Below, one piece after another: positions 35,564 through 47,877 of a DNA stretch of 64,000 bases. The notes beneath the pieces were generated by a model, which did not search any database, was not told where the DNA came from, and saw nothing but the letters and a program-made list of their open reading frames with translations. A program made the position numbers and the translations under genes. Within the stretch, counting starts at the first letter, position 1; each line of letters begins with the position of its first letter. Origin of the DNA: Hydractinia symbiolongicarpus (Eukaryota > Cnidaria > Hydrozoa > Anthoathecata > Hydractiniidae); the NCBI RefSeq assembly GCF_029227915.1, contig NC_079881.1:12563501-12627500 (forward strand), given 5' to 3'.

Positions 35564-36378
35564 CGGCTGGTATACTTATTATATAGAATATATCACAAAC
35601 AATCACCACTACCACGTAGTCTGGATCAAATAAAATGGATATTATTCTATTTGTAACGAAATAACATGTTATGCGTAATACATATTATATCTTGTATTAT
35701 ATAACAAGACTGTCTATACAACTTTTGTTATTTCATCAATTTTTGTTATCAACTCCTTGTGTTTTCAGTCGTATTTACGTCATAAAAGGAACAAAATGGC
35801 AGCAATAAATTTTTGCTTGCGTCAGCACATTTTCTGTGACGTCATCAGAAGCTTGAAATTTGTTAAAAATGCCACTATCTGCTTAAAATTTAATTATTGT
35901 GTTGCATGTTTAAAGTTTTAAAGATAATCCTAACAGGAGTTATTAAATTTCCCCCATTATAAGGATTTCATAGAGATTTTTAGGGGTACTTTCGAGTAAT
36001 GGCCATATCAGGGCCTGTAAAAGGTAGGATGCCTAAAAATTTCACATGCAGGTGTCTAATAGATAAATATTGAAACTCAGTAAGTTTCATAGCCATATAG
36101 CATAGCAATAAGGAGTTATTAAAAAAACCGTCAAGGGGGGGGGGGGGGGGCGGATTCCCCCGGACGGAATAGGGTTAAAAACCGTAAATTTTAAACATAT
36201 AGTTTTTATACATTTTTCTTCTGATTGAAATTATCTATTGATTGTTATCAGAAATTTTTTTAATTTGCAGACTGTAAAACCGCTGACATCATCAATTTCC
36301 ACTTGCGTGGCCAAAAATGCCACCATTCTTTTTTTGCATATTCACCACCTATTCACTCCAAAGTATGCTTTTAACAAG
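35564..36378. other. No gene seen; contains a 16-base G run
   Basis: A TGACGTCA site lies near 35837 and a G run at 36135-36150. The surroundings look like repeat-derived DNA. Confidence 0.4.
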
Positions 36379-36530
36379 TCTGTGCACACGGGACTATTTT
36401 TTTTTGACAAGTTGACCTGCACTACTTGCAATACTAGCCATATTTAATTGTTATACACACAGCAAAAATGGCTAGTATTGGAAGTAGTGCAGGTCAACTT
36501 GTCAAAAAAAAATAGTTCCGTGTGCACAGA
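36379..36530. repeat. Near-perfect inverted repeat, 63-bp arms
   Basis: The left arm 36379-36441 (TCTGTGCACACGGGAC...) and right arm 36468-36530 are complementary with two mismatches, separated by 26 bases. It abuts, but lies outside, the element at 36556-37758. Confidence 0.88.
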
Positions 36531-36555
36531 AATCAAAATGTTTATTTCCTATTAG

Positions 36556-37758
36556 CAGCCCTCTGAATTAGCGAAAATGTTCGACGGCAAAAATTTGCCG
36601 CCGTTAAGTCAGCTTCGACGGCAAAACAAAAATCATGACAGCAAAATTTTGCCATCGTGAAAGATTTCAACGACGGCAAAACTAACTAATAAAATTTATC
36701 AGGGAGACTGGACATGTCCGTAGCTCGTTTCGAACTTTCGTCGGACAAAACGTCCGATGGATTTCCGTCTTGGTCGAACACCCCCCCCCCCCCACTTTCA
36801 GATTTCAGAAATATTGAATAGTCCTGGTCTTTTAATCCACGAGCAAGCCTATCCATAGCCTACCTGATCATCCTAGCTAATTCACCGACTCCTGACTTAG
36901 TTTAAAGAACTACGTAGACATGAATCTCTTTTGCCTGGCCCCTTCGTCGTTGGTAACCAGGTTTTACACAAGAAATCCAGCCATGCGGTTCTTAACTAAT
37001 GCGGAGGTGAGCGCTGACGGAGCACGGATGAAGCAAGTCCGCAAAACTGCACTTACAGGCGGAACAGACATTTTACATGGATTTAATTGTACATAATTTC
37101 TTCATTTGACAAAATTGAAAACCATAGCGGGTGCGGATTTAATGTATTTTTTTCTTTATGTCACAAGTGATATTTAAACAATTTTTAAAAACGAAACCCA
37201 CGTGCGGTATATTTTTTTTTCTGTATAGATTTTGTTAAAATGTAGCTGAACATTTCGAATGAATTTTGAAGTTTTATTTAAGCCACATGGATAAATTTTT
37301 TTTTTAATTTGAAAAGGATATTTTTGCCTATTTGCTTGTGATGGCCTGAAAAATAAACAATAAATTTATGAAAATGACAGTATAATCATGCATACTATTT
37401 CGGACATGTAGAAAAGAAAGTTAAGATTGAGAGAGTCGCTATACGTAGACGCTCGATCATCGTGTTTGGGGTTCAGGATTCAAAATGTCCCCCACTTTTC
37501 TACCGCAAAATGAATGCGCTACATCGCACGCGCTATTTGGTTCAAATATTTCTGAAAAAGACTGATGCGTGGTATGATCTATCAAAGACTTGTTTGACGA
37601 AATAAATAAGTAACTAGCAAGATTAGTAAGTTGGAAAAAGTACTTTTATTTTTGTGCAGTCTATAAACCACTACGGCAAAATTTTGCCGACATGGAGGTC
37701 GAACACGACGGCATTTACGACGGCAAAAGCTGAATGCCGTCGTGGATTCAGAGGGCTG
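36556..37758. mobile_element. Non-autonomous DNA transposon with 6-bp target duplication
   Basis: Inverted ends CAGCCCTCTGAAT are exact over 13 bp. TATTAG flanks both sides (36550-36555 and 37759-37764). Subterminal regions carry many GACGGCAAAA / TTTTGCCGTC motifs in both orientations. A 13-base C run lies at 36781-36793. No coding region. The superfamily is uncertain: hAT would give 8 bp, while 6-bp duplications are known for IS3EU and Dada. Confidence 0.8.
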
Positions 37759-37886
37759 TATTAGTCAATATATTTTTATTATGATCACTTTATAACAACT
37801 ATCAAACCTTTTTCCTCCGTATAAGCTACAAAATATAACTATATAATAAAAAATAAGTATAATTAGTATATCTCTATAATAACGTT

Positions 37887-38088
37887 GAGTCTACATGGAT
37901 GACAAAATGACTTAAGGGCTTTTAGAATAAAACAAAATGCATTTCTCTCTTTAAAATGCTCACATAGACGTTAAACGTTGAGACGTTAAAACTTTAATTA
38001 ATAAAACGTTAATTAATATTGGTTTTGAGTGACAAAACGTTTTAGTACTAAGCCCTTAAAACATTTTTGTCGCCCATGTGAACCTAGC
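37887..38088. repeat. Foldback MITE-like inverted repeat
   Basis: The left end (CTACATGGATGACAAAATG...TTAAGGGCT) is complementary to the right end (AGCCCTTAAAACATTTTTGTCGCCCATGTG) with mismatches. AACGTT/ACGTTAA repeats fill the centre. About 200 bp. Confidence 0.65.
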
Positions 38089-38224
38089 TTAATTTTGTCT
38101 GTCCAATCGAAATGGATGCCCCATAGCTTTATTTCGAAGCCCCGTCTGAGTAAATTTTTCGGTTCATGATTATAGGCGAACAAATGCACGAAATACTGAT
38201 GCGGAAAATATGTACAACAGACAA

Positions 38225-39010
38225 TCTGAGTACTGGCGAACTCGTAGATTTTTCCACGAGCTAAAAACTAGAATAATATACTAATACTAGTTATTAAAAC
38301 CCGTGGAAGAATCCACTTAAATTAGTGTGCTTCTTATCACAATAAGGTTTGTTGATAATTTCATCAAAACGCTGAAAAAAACGTTTTAAGCGAAATCCCG
38401 TTCAGGAATCCACTCAAAAGCATTTAAAATATTTTGTATGCTTCTTATCACATAATGATTTGTTGTCGATTTCATTTAAAAGACACAAAAAATCAATTAA
38501 AACTTTTGAACGAAATAACAACAATAATAACAAGGTAAATTGCCTGTGACTTTGTCTGTACAATAAATAAACAAAGCACGGTAAATTTAATTTAGCATGT
38601 AATAAAATTCCCAACTAATGAAATTACTTTATTTTAACACATGAGTTGTTCAGCCATTTAAAATCTCAAACAAAATGTTTATAAAATACAGAATATTTTT
38701 AGCTGGGTGGTCCCTAGTTACCCACGCGGTGAAAAATCATTGACGTCACCACCTTGTTTCCAAATTATTTAGCCTCAAAATTTGAGGTGCACTGTAATGG
38801 CTTCATTAATTTAATATAGGATATTGACGTTAATATTATTTTAACGTTAAAGGTTGGTAAATTAAAGAACAATTTTATGGGCGATGGTGTACAGACTTTA
38901 TCAAAGAAATTAGTGAAGAATATAATCCACTTTGCAAAAATCAGACAGACAGCACTGGCGTATTATTATAGAGACTAGTCGATAAGGCCCGTGGAGAAAT
39001 CCACTTAGGC
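38225..39010 (-). repeat. Partial inverted copies of the 11.25-13.0 kb repeat family
   Basis: About 38700-38830 is the reverse complement of the unit head (GGTCCCTAGTTACCCACGCGG, CATTGACGTCACCACC, AATGGCTTCATTAATTTAA). About 38950-39010 matches the TCTCTATAATAATACGCCAG / GTGGATTTTTCCACGGG end. Related ACCCGTGGAAGAATCCAC blocks lie near 38250-38320. Confidence 0.65.
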
Positions 39011-39199
39011 AAAAGGACAATGAAAAAATAGGTTGCTTTAGATGTTTTGCTGACGCCAGCAGTGCATATACAAAAAAAAATGTTCTGAAAATTTTACACC
39101 AAATACCAAATGTCAAATCGCATTAAATCCTCCACACAAATCTTACACAAAATAATAAAGAACAGCATGCAAGGTGCAAAATCTAGTTGATAAAAAGTT

Positions 39200-39302
39200 A
39201 CAACAACGACACTCACAACATCGACACTCACAACACCAATACTCACAAAACCGACAGTAAGAACACCGACAGTTACAACACTGACAGTCACAACACGGAT
39301 AA
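39200..39302. repeat. Minisatellite of ACAACACCGACAGTC-type units
   Basis: Units of 15-18 bases (ACAACA + CCGACACTC or CTGACAGTC) occur about seven times. The minus strand reads as a Val-Thr-Ser-rich frame (39330-39094), which is a by-product of the repeat. Confidence 0.8.
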
Positions 39303-39597
39303 TAACAATGTCAGAAAAAACGCGTCTCAAATATGTACATCTTATAAGTGATTATGTTGAAAACCCTCAGTATTTTATTCTGAAATGTCAAAAAGTTGGC
39401 CTGCAAGAGTTACACTGGTAAATTTAGAAGAGTCAAATGAAACCTTAAATGCAATCATTTTACAAAGACTCCCTTAGGGAGTCAAAAAGGAGTCAAATTG
39501 AGACGCAAGAAGGAGCCAACCCACAATGACTCCCTTTTGAGGTGCTCATTTGACTCCTTTAGGATTTCATTCTTTGCTTGAGTCCTTGAAAGGAGTC

Positions 39598-39660
39598 ATT
39601 ATTGCGTTCAATGATTGTTGTGCGTTCAATGATTGTTGTGCGTTCAATGATTGTTGTGTA
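39598..39660. repeat. Tandem GTGCGTTCAATGATTGTT repeat
   Basis: Three direct copies of an 18-20 base unit (GCGTTCAATGATTGTTGT) lie inside the left subterminal part of the TIR element. Confidence 0.8.
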
Positions 39661-39922
39661 GTGTGCTCACATGATTCCTCAAAAGGTTTCATCGGGAATA
39701 TCGCATTTAATAATTTCTGCTGTGTTTGAATTTTTTATAAGAAAATACACTCAGATACAATCACTTTGGGTGGAGATTATAGAAATGCACCTTTTAATAC
39801 TTGGGAAACTGTTTTACGAGAAGTCTGTAATTCCTTCTCGAGTCTGATATGAAGGAAGGTATACATGCCTTGTATATTAAAGATTTTTTAGGGTCAAATA
39901 AAGAAAAATTTAAGAAATATTT

Positions 39923-40146
39923 TGTTATATTATGTTTTTTATTGAGATAGACTGACTAGCTATCTATAAGCCCTGCCTACAGCTGCTAAGCTAGGATTGT
40001 TTATCCACCTGTACATAGCTTTATAACCCTATATATTGATTAAACCTGTACATAGTTTTTACTCTTGTTATTGTTATCAAAGATGGCTGACTCAAGCTGA
40101 AAAGCTTTACTTGTTCACTCTCTTTACATCCACTCATATCTGCACA
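39923..40146 (+). repeat. Probable 5' LTR of a nested Ty3/gypsy fragment
   Basis: It begins TGTTATAT and ends TGCACA. A TATA-like CCTATATATTG lies inside. It is followed by ATGGTGTCAGGAT (40151-40163), a sequence common just after the LTR in gypsy elements. No matching 3' LTR was found, so the boundaries are approximate. Confidence 0.45.
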
Positions 40147-40224
40147 TAAAATGGTGTCAGGATATTGAATTTGCTACACAATTCAGTCGCAATATTTCAC
40201 AATACTCATAGTATTTTAATAATA

Positions 40225-41240
40225 ATGGATTGTCTTAAGGCTCCAAAGGCACTAAACTTGGACATTCAAAAAACCTTGCCGAACTCACTCTAAAAATCAT
40301 GGAAGCAGGCATTTCAAATCTTCAAAGCCACCGAATCTGCTGATAAGCCAGATATTGTCAAATCATCAATCCTTCTTCACTGCAAAGGTAAGCAATGCAA
40401 AAAATTTACGACACCTTTGAATTCCATGAAGGAGATGAAATGAAATTGAACATTATTCTCCAGAAATTGATGATCACTTTAAACCGAGAAAAAAATTGAC
40501 TTTTATGAGATTTACATTCTTCACTGTTCATGAGGAAGACTTTAAGAAATTTGACGAATACTACACTAGATTATGTAAATTGAGCAAAGACTGTGAACTC
40601 AATCAACTTCGGAAAAATACTATCCAACTGGCAGAGCTAGTGAGGTATCAAAGTTGCAAACTAAGTCTATTCTCACAACAAACCTGACTTAACTCCATCG
40701 TCATCAATCAGATGATCCATCATCAAAAAAGCAAATAAATCATAAAATGCAAATTCTGTGAAGGAAGTCATCCTCATAGTTCATGCCCAGAATACGGCAA
40801 AATATGCAATACCTGTGAAAGTAAAGGAAACTTTTCTAAATAATGTCGAAAATCTAATCACAACGCCCATTAAAACCTGTTGACTCAGTTGAACAAGAAC
40901 ATCAATTTAATTCAGACTCAGATAGTTCAGACAATGAATTCTTCCTGAGATCCATCGAACTTGAACCAACCTCCGAAAGCGAACAACATCAACGAAATAT
41001 CCGATTCAACTGCATCAGACCATCCAGGCTGCCTAATTGATCTCTCAACTAATGATACAATGGTTACGTATAAAATAGACATTGGTGCTCGTGTAAACGT
41101 TCTATCGATCTCTTTCTTTCAACGCCTCAGCAAAAAAGCAATGAGTGTGACATCCTACTTGTATATTTTATATACATACCACACAAAAACCTGCTTGAAA
41201 AGTTTCACTCTGAAATTACTCTTGAATTAATGGATACAAA
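40225..41240 (+). pseudogene. Ty3/gypsy gag and protease relic
   Basis: Coding-like blocks in shifting frames: LKAPKALNLDIQ at the start, then KATESADKPDIVKSSILLHCKG, FDEYYTRLCKLSKDCELNQLR (40496-40687), a zinc-knuckle pair CKFCEGSHPHSSCPE and ICNTCESKGNFSK (about 40747-40845), and a protease block TYKIDIGARVNVLS with DIG instead of DTG (near 41080). Matches the usual gag-knuckle-protease order of gypsy elements. Multiple stops and shifts; the RT part is missing. It is unlike the gag at 2-850, so it is another lineage. Confidence 0.7.
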
Positions 41241-42149
41241 AAAGTTGCGTAGTCCTATTTTTATCTTTAATATATTATAAAAAAATATTTACACCTGTAA
41301 AAAACATGTCAATTTTCTATGTGCTCATGCAAGTTTTTGAAATTTAATATCTTAAGAACTGCCCTAGATTTTTTAGGAGATTCCTCTATGCTGCTTTTAA
41401 AAAAAATTCACAGGAAAAAAGAAAAAAAAATATTTATGTAGCATATTTTTAAGATTGTAGTAACTATTTTACTTATGTGTTTAGTATTTTTACTTGTATA
41501 TGTATATTATAAATTCCCGAAAAACATTTCTAAAAATGGTCACCCAAAAACGTCCTTCCTCAAATCTTTAGAGTGTTGGCTTTGTAATTGAAATTTGCTT
41601 GTGCGAATTTAGGTTCTCTGAGTTAGTATTTGTCCACGCACGACCATAGGTGTAATACAATTTGAATATTTTTCGGTCCTAGTATTTATTTTTCGTTATT
41701 GATAATAATTAATATTTTTTGTTCCCAATATATTAATAAATATATGTACATTTTTAAGCCTAAATTAACAAGGCAATAAAATCTCCAATGATATATCTGA
41801 TGTTTTTTCTGCACAATGGACACGTAACGGTAACTATATTACTCATTGAAACCCTTTAGGGACTCATTGATGGGGCCTGTGGGGAGTACATAAAAGAGTC
41901 ATAGAAAAATTGAAATTTAAAGGAGTCGTTTTGAATATAGGTCGAAATGAGTAACAAGAAGGAGACATTAATCATGACAACTTAAAAGGACTCATTTGAG
42001 CACTTATTTTGACTCCTTTAATGTGCTCTTAATGACTCCCTAAAGGAGGTCCCCATAGGCACTGTAAAAAAAACTTTTTTAAGTTTCATTTGACTCTTCT
42101 AAATTTATCAGTGTACACATTTTAAATATTGTCTTTCCCTTAAAAGCTC

Positions 42150-42990
42150 ATACAAAAATATGAAAAAGCCATAGTTTGGAAAACATCAAATTTAAATCTA
42201 CAAAAATCAGTCATTTCAGTTGCATACCATCCTCTCCCACGAAAAATTTACACAAAATGTAAAAATCAACCAGTTAAGAAGATAAAAAATTTTCTTTTTT
42301 AGTATGATGATCCGTACTGCCCTTTACCAACAATTTTGAACCTAAATGTCAAAAAATCAATAAGCAAAGAATAAACTTGAATAACAAAAGCTCATTATTT
42401 TGGAAACATTGTATACGGTCCGTAAACAAAAGTTTACACAAAATGTAAAACAGATTGGTTTTTGAGAAACACATCTAAATCAACAAAAATAATTTCATTC
42501 AGCATATTGTATATTGCCAATACCCATTAATCTACCACAAAAAGGTTATAAAACACACACAAAACACACATCAAAATTTAGAAAAATCAGTCATTTCAGT
42601 GTATACAGTCCTCGCCCGTTAGATTACAAAATATAAAAAACAAAAACAGTGTCAGTCAGAACATTAAGCATTTTTTATCATCAGAAAACATTTATATATC
42701 CCTACAAAATTTTGTAAAATTCTCAAGAAAAACAAATTTTCTTCCACCAAAAATGACATCACATAAAGTTAGTTCTCCCTAACAATAGTTTTACGAAATA
42801 TAAAGACATCAGCTTATACAACAGCTTACAGTGCAGTCTGATTCTACAAAAATTTGTTCTTTCAGTTTATATTGCATGTGGTTTATTTCCACAAAAATTT
42901 ACACAAAATTTTAAAAAACAGCATTTTGCAACACAAACAATTATAAACTGACTAATCATACCATCCTCTCATAATTTTTTTTAACCCAAA
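42150..42990. repeat. Degenerate tandem repeat with TTTACACAAAAT blocks
   Basis: Recurring ATTTACACAAAATGTAAAA, TCAGTCATTTCAGT and CATCCTCTCCCACG blocks, spaced roughly 180-250 bases. No coding content. Confidence 0.45.
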
Positions 42991-44159
42991 GTCATCATAA
43001 ACACACGTAAATTTCCAATCAAATGTAAAAAAACCCTGTAAAAAACCCTGGCATATTACATGTAGGCTGACAAAAGTTTAACGGGATGTCAGAAACAAAA
43101 CAATAAAAATAACTTAACACACACACTTTAAATTCTATAAAATTCGTTCCACTTGTCACATTGTGGTCCCCTTTGTAAAGTTCACAGGTAATGTGATAAA
43201 TATTATTCTCTATGGGCATAACAATGAGTCACATCATCCTAAAAGTTCAAGAAAGATTTTGTAGCTAGCTTGTTTCATCATAATTCGTGTTCGAAGAAGA
43301 CAAGATAGGTTAGAGCTAGCTAAGCTTGGGATGGGAGCCTTAAAGCTAACATTAGCTATCAGATAACAGTAGCTAAGACACCCAGTTAAATATACTTAAA
43401 CTGGGGAGACTTAACTGAGTCTATAGCTAGCTATTCATGCTTAGTGAAAGACATTATAAAGAGAAACAATAGTAATGTAAAAACAAACCAAAGTTTTCTG
43501 TTTGTCCAGCAAATTAGTTTGTTAGCCAGCTAACAGCTTTATCTAGCATTTTGAATTTTAGTTCAAATACATTAGTTACGCACCAGGGGACACATTAATT
43601 ATGCAAAAAAAATGTAAACAAATATGGCTAGCTTTTTTATTCTTAAAAAAACGTGGTAAAAACTTTAAGAATTTGGAGCTTTAATAAATTTTTTTTGAGA
43701 ATGCAATTTTGCTTGATAATTTTAAGTGTATTACATAAAAAAAGTAACACGCAGCTTCAGCGACATAAAAATGGAACGTCTAAATATATCAAAGTTCTTA
43801 CTTTTTCTGAATTTCAATCCACTTGAAACTCTAGCATGCATTTTCTACTTCTAACTTTACTTTACTACTTCCTAGCTCCACTCTTCACTTCCGAAGTAAC
43901 TTCTTGTGGCTTTCAACTTTATTTTTCTACTTCTACTTCTTTACTTAAGGTTTTCATTCTCTGAATCACTTTTTGCACTTTCTTCAAGACGAAGGGACCT
44001 TTCTTTTGTGTTTCTTTCGGTGTCGAGGGACACCATTTTTGGAAAGTTAGCCGTTAAATTTATTTCAGCTAATCAAATTGAGTCGTTTTCATCACGTGAC
44101 GTAAACAAAGTAAACCCGCTAACAAAATAGACATATTTTTTTTCGGTAACATAAGATTT
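42991..44159. other. No gene seen
   Basis: AGCTAGCT-rich stretch at 43260-43440 and a pyrimidine-rich ACTTCTACTT-type stretch at 43840-43950. The 74-codon frame at 43906-44130 partly overlaps this low-complexity tract. Confidence 0.4.
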
Positions 44160-44240
44160 TTATGGCAACATCAAAGGAAAATAACGATATCAACTTTGCC
44201 TGTCACAGACACACGGAACTGGCTATTATTATATAGATAA
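44160..44240 (-). repeat. Fragment of the 11.25-13.0 kb repeat family
   Basis: The reverse complement reads TATAATAATAGCCAGTTCCG, then TGTCTGTGACAGGCAAAG and CATTTTCCTTTGATG, matching 11750-11820. Confidence 0.7.
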
Positions 44241-44714
44241 AATATATATAGACTATATATAGATATAAAAATATTTTTAAACAAGTAATTTACGGGCATC
44301 AGGACGGGCGTAAAATACTTGCGTACCATGAAAATACAGCTACAGACGGGCGTAAAATATAACGTCCTTACCCTAATACTCCATGAAAAGCATTCCATCG
44401 GTACGTTTGTTCCCGCTGAGTAACATTGTGATAAGGACAGAATTCATACTTGTAACTAAAATAAATAGTTCTTAATTTAAGATTTATAGCTTCTATCACT
44501 TTGGAATTTCGTAAACGAATCCAGTAACTTTAAATCCAGTACACTACATTTTAAGCGACATAAAATTAACATTAAACTGATAATTATCAGTGTCGACTTG
44601 CGTAAATCAAGATTGATGCAAGTTTTAATCAGTCATGCAAAACAATTCAATTGAGGTGTACAGCCCATAAAGATAGAGCGAATATTAAATGTATGCTAAA
44701 CCCAACACCTCCGT
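44241..44714. other. No gene seen
   Basis: TATATA-rich tract at 44220-44270, then unassigned AT-rich DNA. Confidence 0.4.
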
Positions 44715-44905
44715 TTAATTACGGTACCTTTTTCGTCACTCTTTTAATTTCGGTACCTTTGTCTGTTCCTTCTTCTTGAAACATTTATTACGGTTCCTTC
44801 TTCTGGAAATATTTATCACATTTCCTTCTTCTTGAAACAAATATTATTGTACCTTTTTCTTGAATAATTTAATTATGGTACCTTCTTTTTAAATCACTTA
44901 ATATA
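44715..44905. repeat. Degenerate tandem repeat, ~36-bp units
   Basis: Five to six copies of TTATTACGGTACCTTCTTCTTGAAACA-like units (TACGGTACCTT, TTCGGTACCTT, TACGGTTCCTTC, TATGGTACCTTC). Confidence 0.75.
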
Positions 44906-46930
44906 TGTAGGATTTCATACAACTTATCTACGACTTCTTATTACTTCCAGGAAAGAAAATAATAGTTTTTTAGGAACTTGTCTAAGATATGCTATGTTTT
45001 TCTCAGACCTACTTGAGCTCTAACAAACAATGAGCACAGAAGTATTTAAATATGAAGGGACTTCACTGTTTATTAATAACAGTATTGGACTTAAATGTTG
45101 GGGCTTTCTTTGACTTTGCGGACTGTGTGAATCCTGAATAAAATTGCAAAAAATACAACTTTAATTTTACCAATGGCTAAAAAATATACTCACGTATTGA
45201 GCAATTGCGTAAAACATTTGCCATGTAAGTTACTGATTAAAAACTGTGGGCCTAAAAGTAAAGAAAACTTGATTATGTATTTATATCTTGCTGTATGTTA
45301 ACAGGGGACATAAACACAATAAATTCTACTTGCCACTTATGAATAATAATACAATTTATAAAAAACATCAAACAAAACGTTTTTGCTGTTTCGCAAGCTG
45401 TATATAAGACAAACATTCATAGAATGTTGTCTTGCTTGTTTAATTAGCTATAAACTTTATGCATCAGCCATATTGCACTATCGAAATCGGGAGAGAAAAC
45501 AAATCAAGTTAGCAATTAGTATAGCTTAGAACAGTTTATCTAATAGCTAATTAATTCGTATTTAGTGATACTTTTTTTTAATTATTATCGCTAAATAGCT
45601 ATCGATAATTATAGTTTCTTAAACTCCCCAGAATCTTCACATATATATTTATATGTTTTAGTATCAAATTTATTACTTGTAATTCTGCTATTGCTAGAAA
45701 GATTACGAATAACATTGAAACTACAAGCGTATTTAGAATCTATTAATTAAGTTTTTTCCTCCAGCAAAAATCTCTACAGTTTTACATTCACTGCTGTTAT
45801 AGGCAGGGCGGAATTACGCATGGGCGCACTCTGCACTGGCCTGAGGAGAAACTTGGACGCCAAACGCTCTCTTAAATCTTCTCAATACAAGAAATAAATT
45901 TCCACTCCGCTATTAAAGTTTTGTTGTGGTCTCTCCTTCTAAAAGTTTTAATGATTTTGCATGATTTGCAAATTGTTACGGAACAAATAACGTTTAGCCG
46001 GTTTGAAATTTAGTCCTGCATGTAACAGCTTCCATCTAGTTCAGTATAATTTAGAAACTGAAAAGTACATATCGCTCAATTTCACTCCATTTGGCAATTT
46101 TCTATGATTCCAATATCAATCAAATGTATAGAACGACCATTGTTTATTACAACAGAACTAACTATAGCTAACTATTGTACTTAAATTTTTAAGTCAATAT
46201 TTTTTAGAAGTTATAAAATAATTGTTTATCTATTACTGTTTCGGAATTAATTTCGCCCCATTTTAAAATGCCTAAATTCTGAAACCTGAAAAGTATAGTT
46301 AATGCAACAATTGCTTGTTATGCTGATTCCATATCTTTCTGTTTACCAGAGTTATTTCACTTTAATGGGCCTGAGCAAGTACATTTATGGCAAAATTGCT
46401 ACTATAGTTAAAGCAACTCACTGTTTTTTTTTTCATTGTTTAATATGTCAACTGTAAATGAGATATTAAAAGTCATTAAACATAGGATAATAGCATTCAA
46501 AGTACAAAATATGGCAATTCGCCTGTCAATTCAATCACACAACACTTTCGGTTACCACTGAATTGTTTCTTTTGCTCTGTGTAATAAAGTAATTATGTAT
46601 AGTTTCCAAGATCCAGCGTTGCACGCCAAATTTAGCACTAAAGTTTGGTTTGTTATTTCCTTTTTTATGATACTATTTCTCACAGACATAAGTCAAGCAG
46701 TTGACACATATAAACCGTAGTGAGCATCTTTGGGCCCATTTGGTGAATATTAAAAATGCAATAATTTCAATACAAAGAGGACTATTGGCTTGAAAGTTTT
46801 TATGGGTTGCTTTTAGACCAATTTAAATAGCTATTCTTCCCGAGTTCAAGAATTTGACATTTTAGGGGTGTAATAAAGAACATATTGGATTTTGACGAAA
46901 TAACATTTTGGACATTTTTATTTATTATTT
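44906..46930. other. No gene seen
   Basis: AT-rich intergenic DNA with no supported features. Confidence 0.45.
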
Positions 46931-46952
46931 CATCATCATCATCATTCTCGGC

Positions 46953-47803
46953 TTAACGTCCGTTTTCCATGCTAGCATGGGTTGGACGGGGTATATTAAT
47001 GACCCTCTTCCAATCTGATCTAGACTGTGTTAGATCTAAACTCAACTTTCTCTGTATCAAGTCCGTCCTTATAACCTCCTGCCAATTCTTTCTCGGTCTG
47101 CCTCTGGGCTTTGCCCCAGGAACTATCAAGTCTCTACACTTTCTTACCCAATTATCCTCCTCCATTCTTTCCAAGTGCCCCAGCCAATTCAGTCTTCTTA
47201 TCTGGATAACATCTTTAATTCTACAGAGACTTAGCCTGCTTCTTAGCTCATCTGAACTCGTTCTTTCTCTCAGACTGCGTTACACATCCACCTAACCATT
47301 CTCATATCATTCCTTTCTAAACGATCAAGATCTTCCTGCTTCACTGCCCATGTCTCACTACCGTACAACATAACACTTCTTACACAGGCCTCATACAACC
47401 TACCTTTTACCTCAATTAACAGGACTCCGCTAGTCAACAAAGGAAGTAACTCTCTGAACTTTTTCCAAGCAGAACCTATCCTCCAAGTAACACTTCTTCC
47501 AACACCCCCTTCACTGCCCAACATATCACCTAAGTAACAGAAGTTCTCAACTATCTCTAACGAGCCACTGTTGTACATCATTAAAGCTGGAAATACTTCA
47601 TTCTCTATAATCTCACCTTTGCAACACTTGCATACAAACTGAATGTCAGCTCTTAACCTTCCACTTATACTACTACACTTCTTATGTACCAAATGCTTGC
47701 AAGTCTGACAAAAAATTGAGTTACTACCAAACCCTTTCCTGCAAACTCCACAAGGCCACTTTCCAACTACAAGGTCACACTTGGCTGCAATGCTACTAAT
47801 CAT
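46953..47803 (-). pseudogene. LINE C-terminal region with PHD-like finger, broken
   Basis: Frame 47803-47270 carries CGVCRKGFGSNSIFCQTCK then HKKCSSI and CKCC, a C4-H-C3 PHD/RING-like pattern, then the YLGDMLGSEGG and YGSETWAVKQ blocks usual for RTE-type C-termini. A one-base change near 47275 ends the frame (the 59.4 kb copy continues). The final block 47174-46953 has KPRGRPRKNWQEV, an AT-hook-like basic motif, and a stop before the (ATG)n tail. Confidence 0.82.
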
Positions 47804-47877
47804 GACTTAAGACTTTGCTGTGTTTACCTTTAGCCCTTTCTCTTCTAGTCCTTTCTTCCACTTCTCAAACTTTTCAA

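Larger units (their letters stand above)
39413..42113. mobile_element. Terminal-inverted-repeat DNA element (CACTG...CAGTG, TA-flanked) carrying a gypsy relic
   Basis: The left end CACTGGTAAATTTAGAAGAG (continuing through GTCAAATGAAAC) and the right end, its complement with one difference in the first 30 bases, are inverted repeats. The flanks are TA on both sides (39411-39412 and 42114-42115). Subterminal GACTCC/GGAGTC motifs are repeated, including the palindrome GACTCCCTTAGGGAGTC near 39467. No transposase is visible. The termini resemble Tc1/mariner or CACTA-like elements. The interior holds a Ty3/gypsy fragment. Confidence 0.72.

Noticed and set aside
39094-39330. Val-rich 78-codon frame
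   Set aside because: Produced by the ACAACACCGACAGTC minisatellite read on the minus strand.
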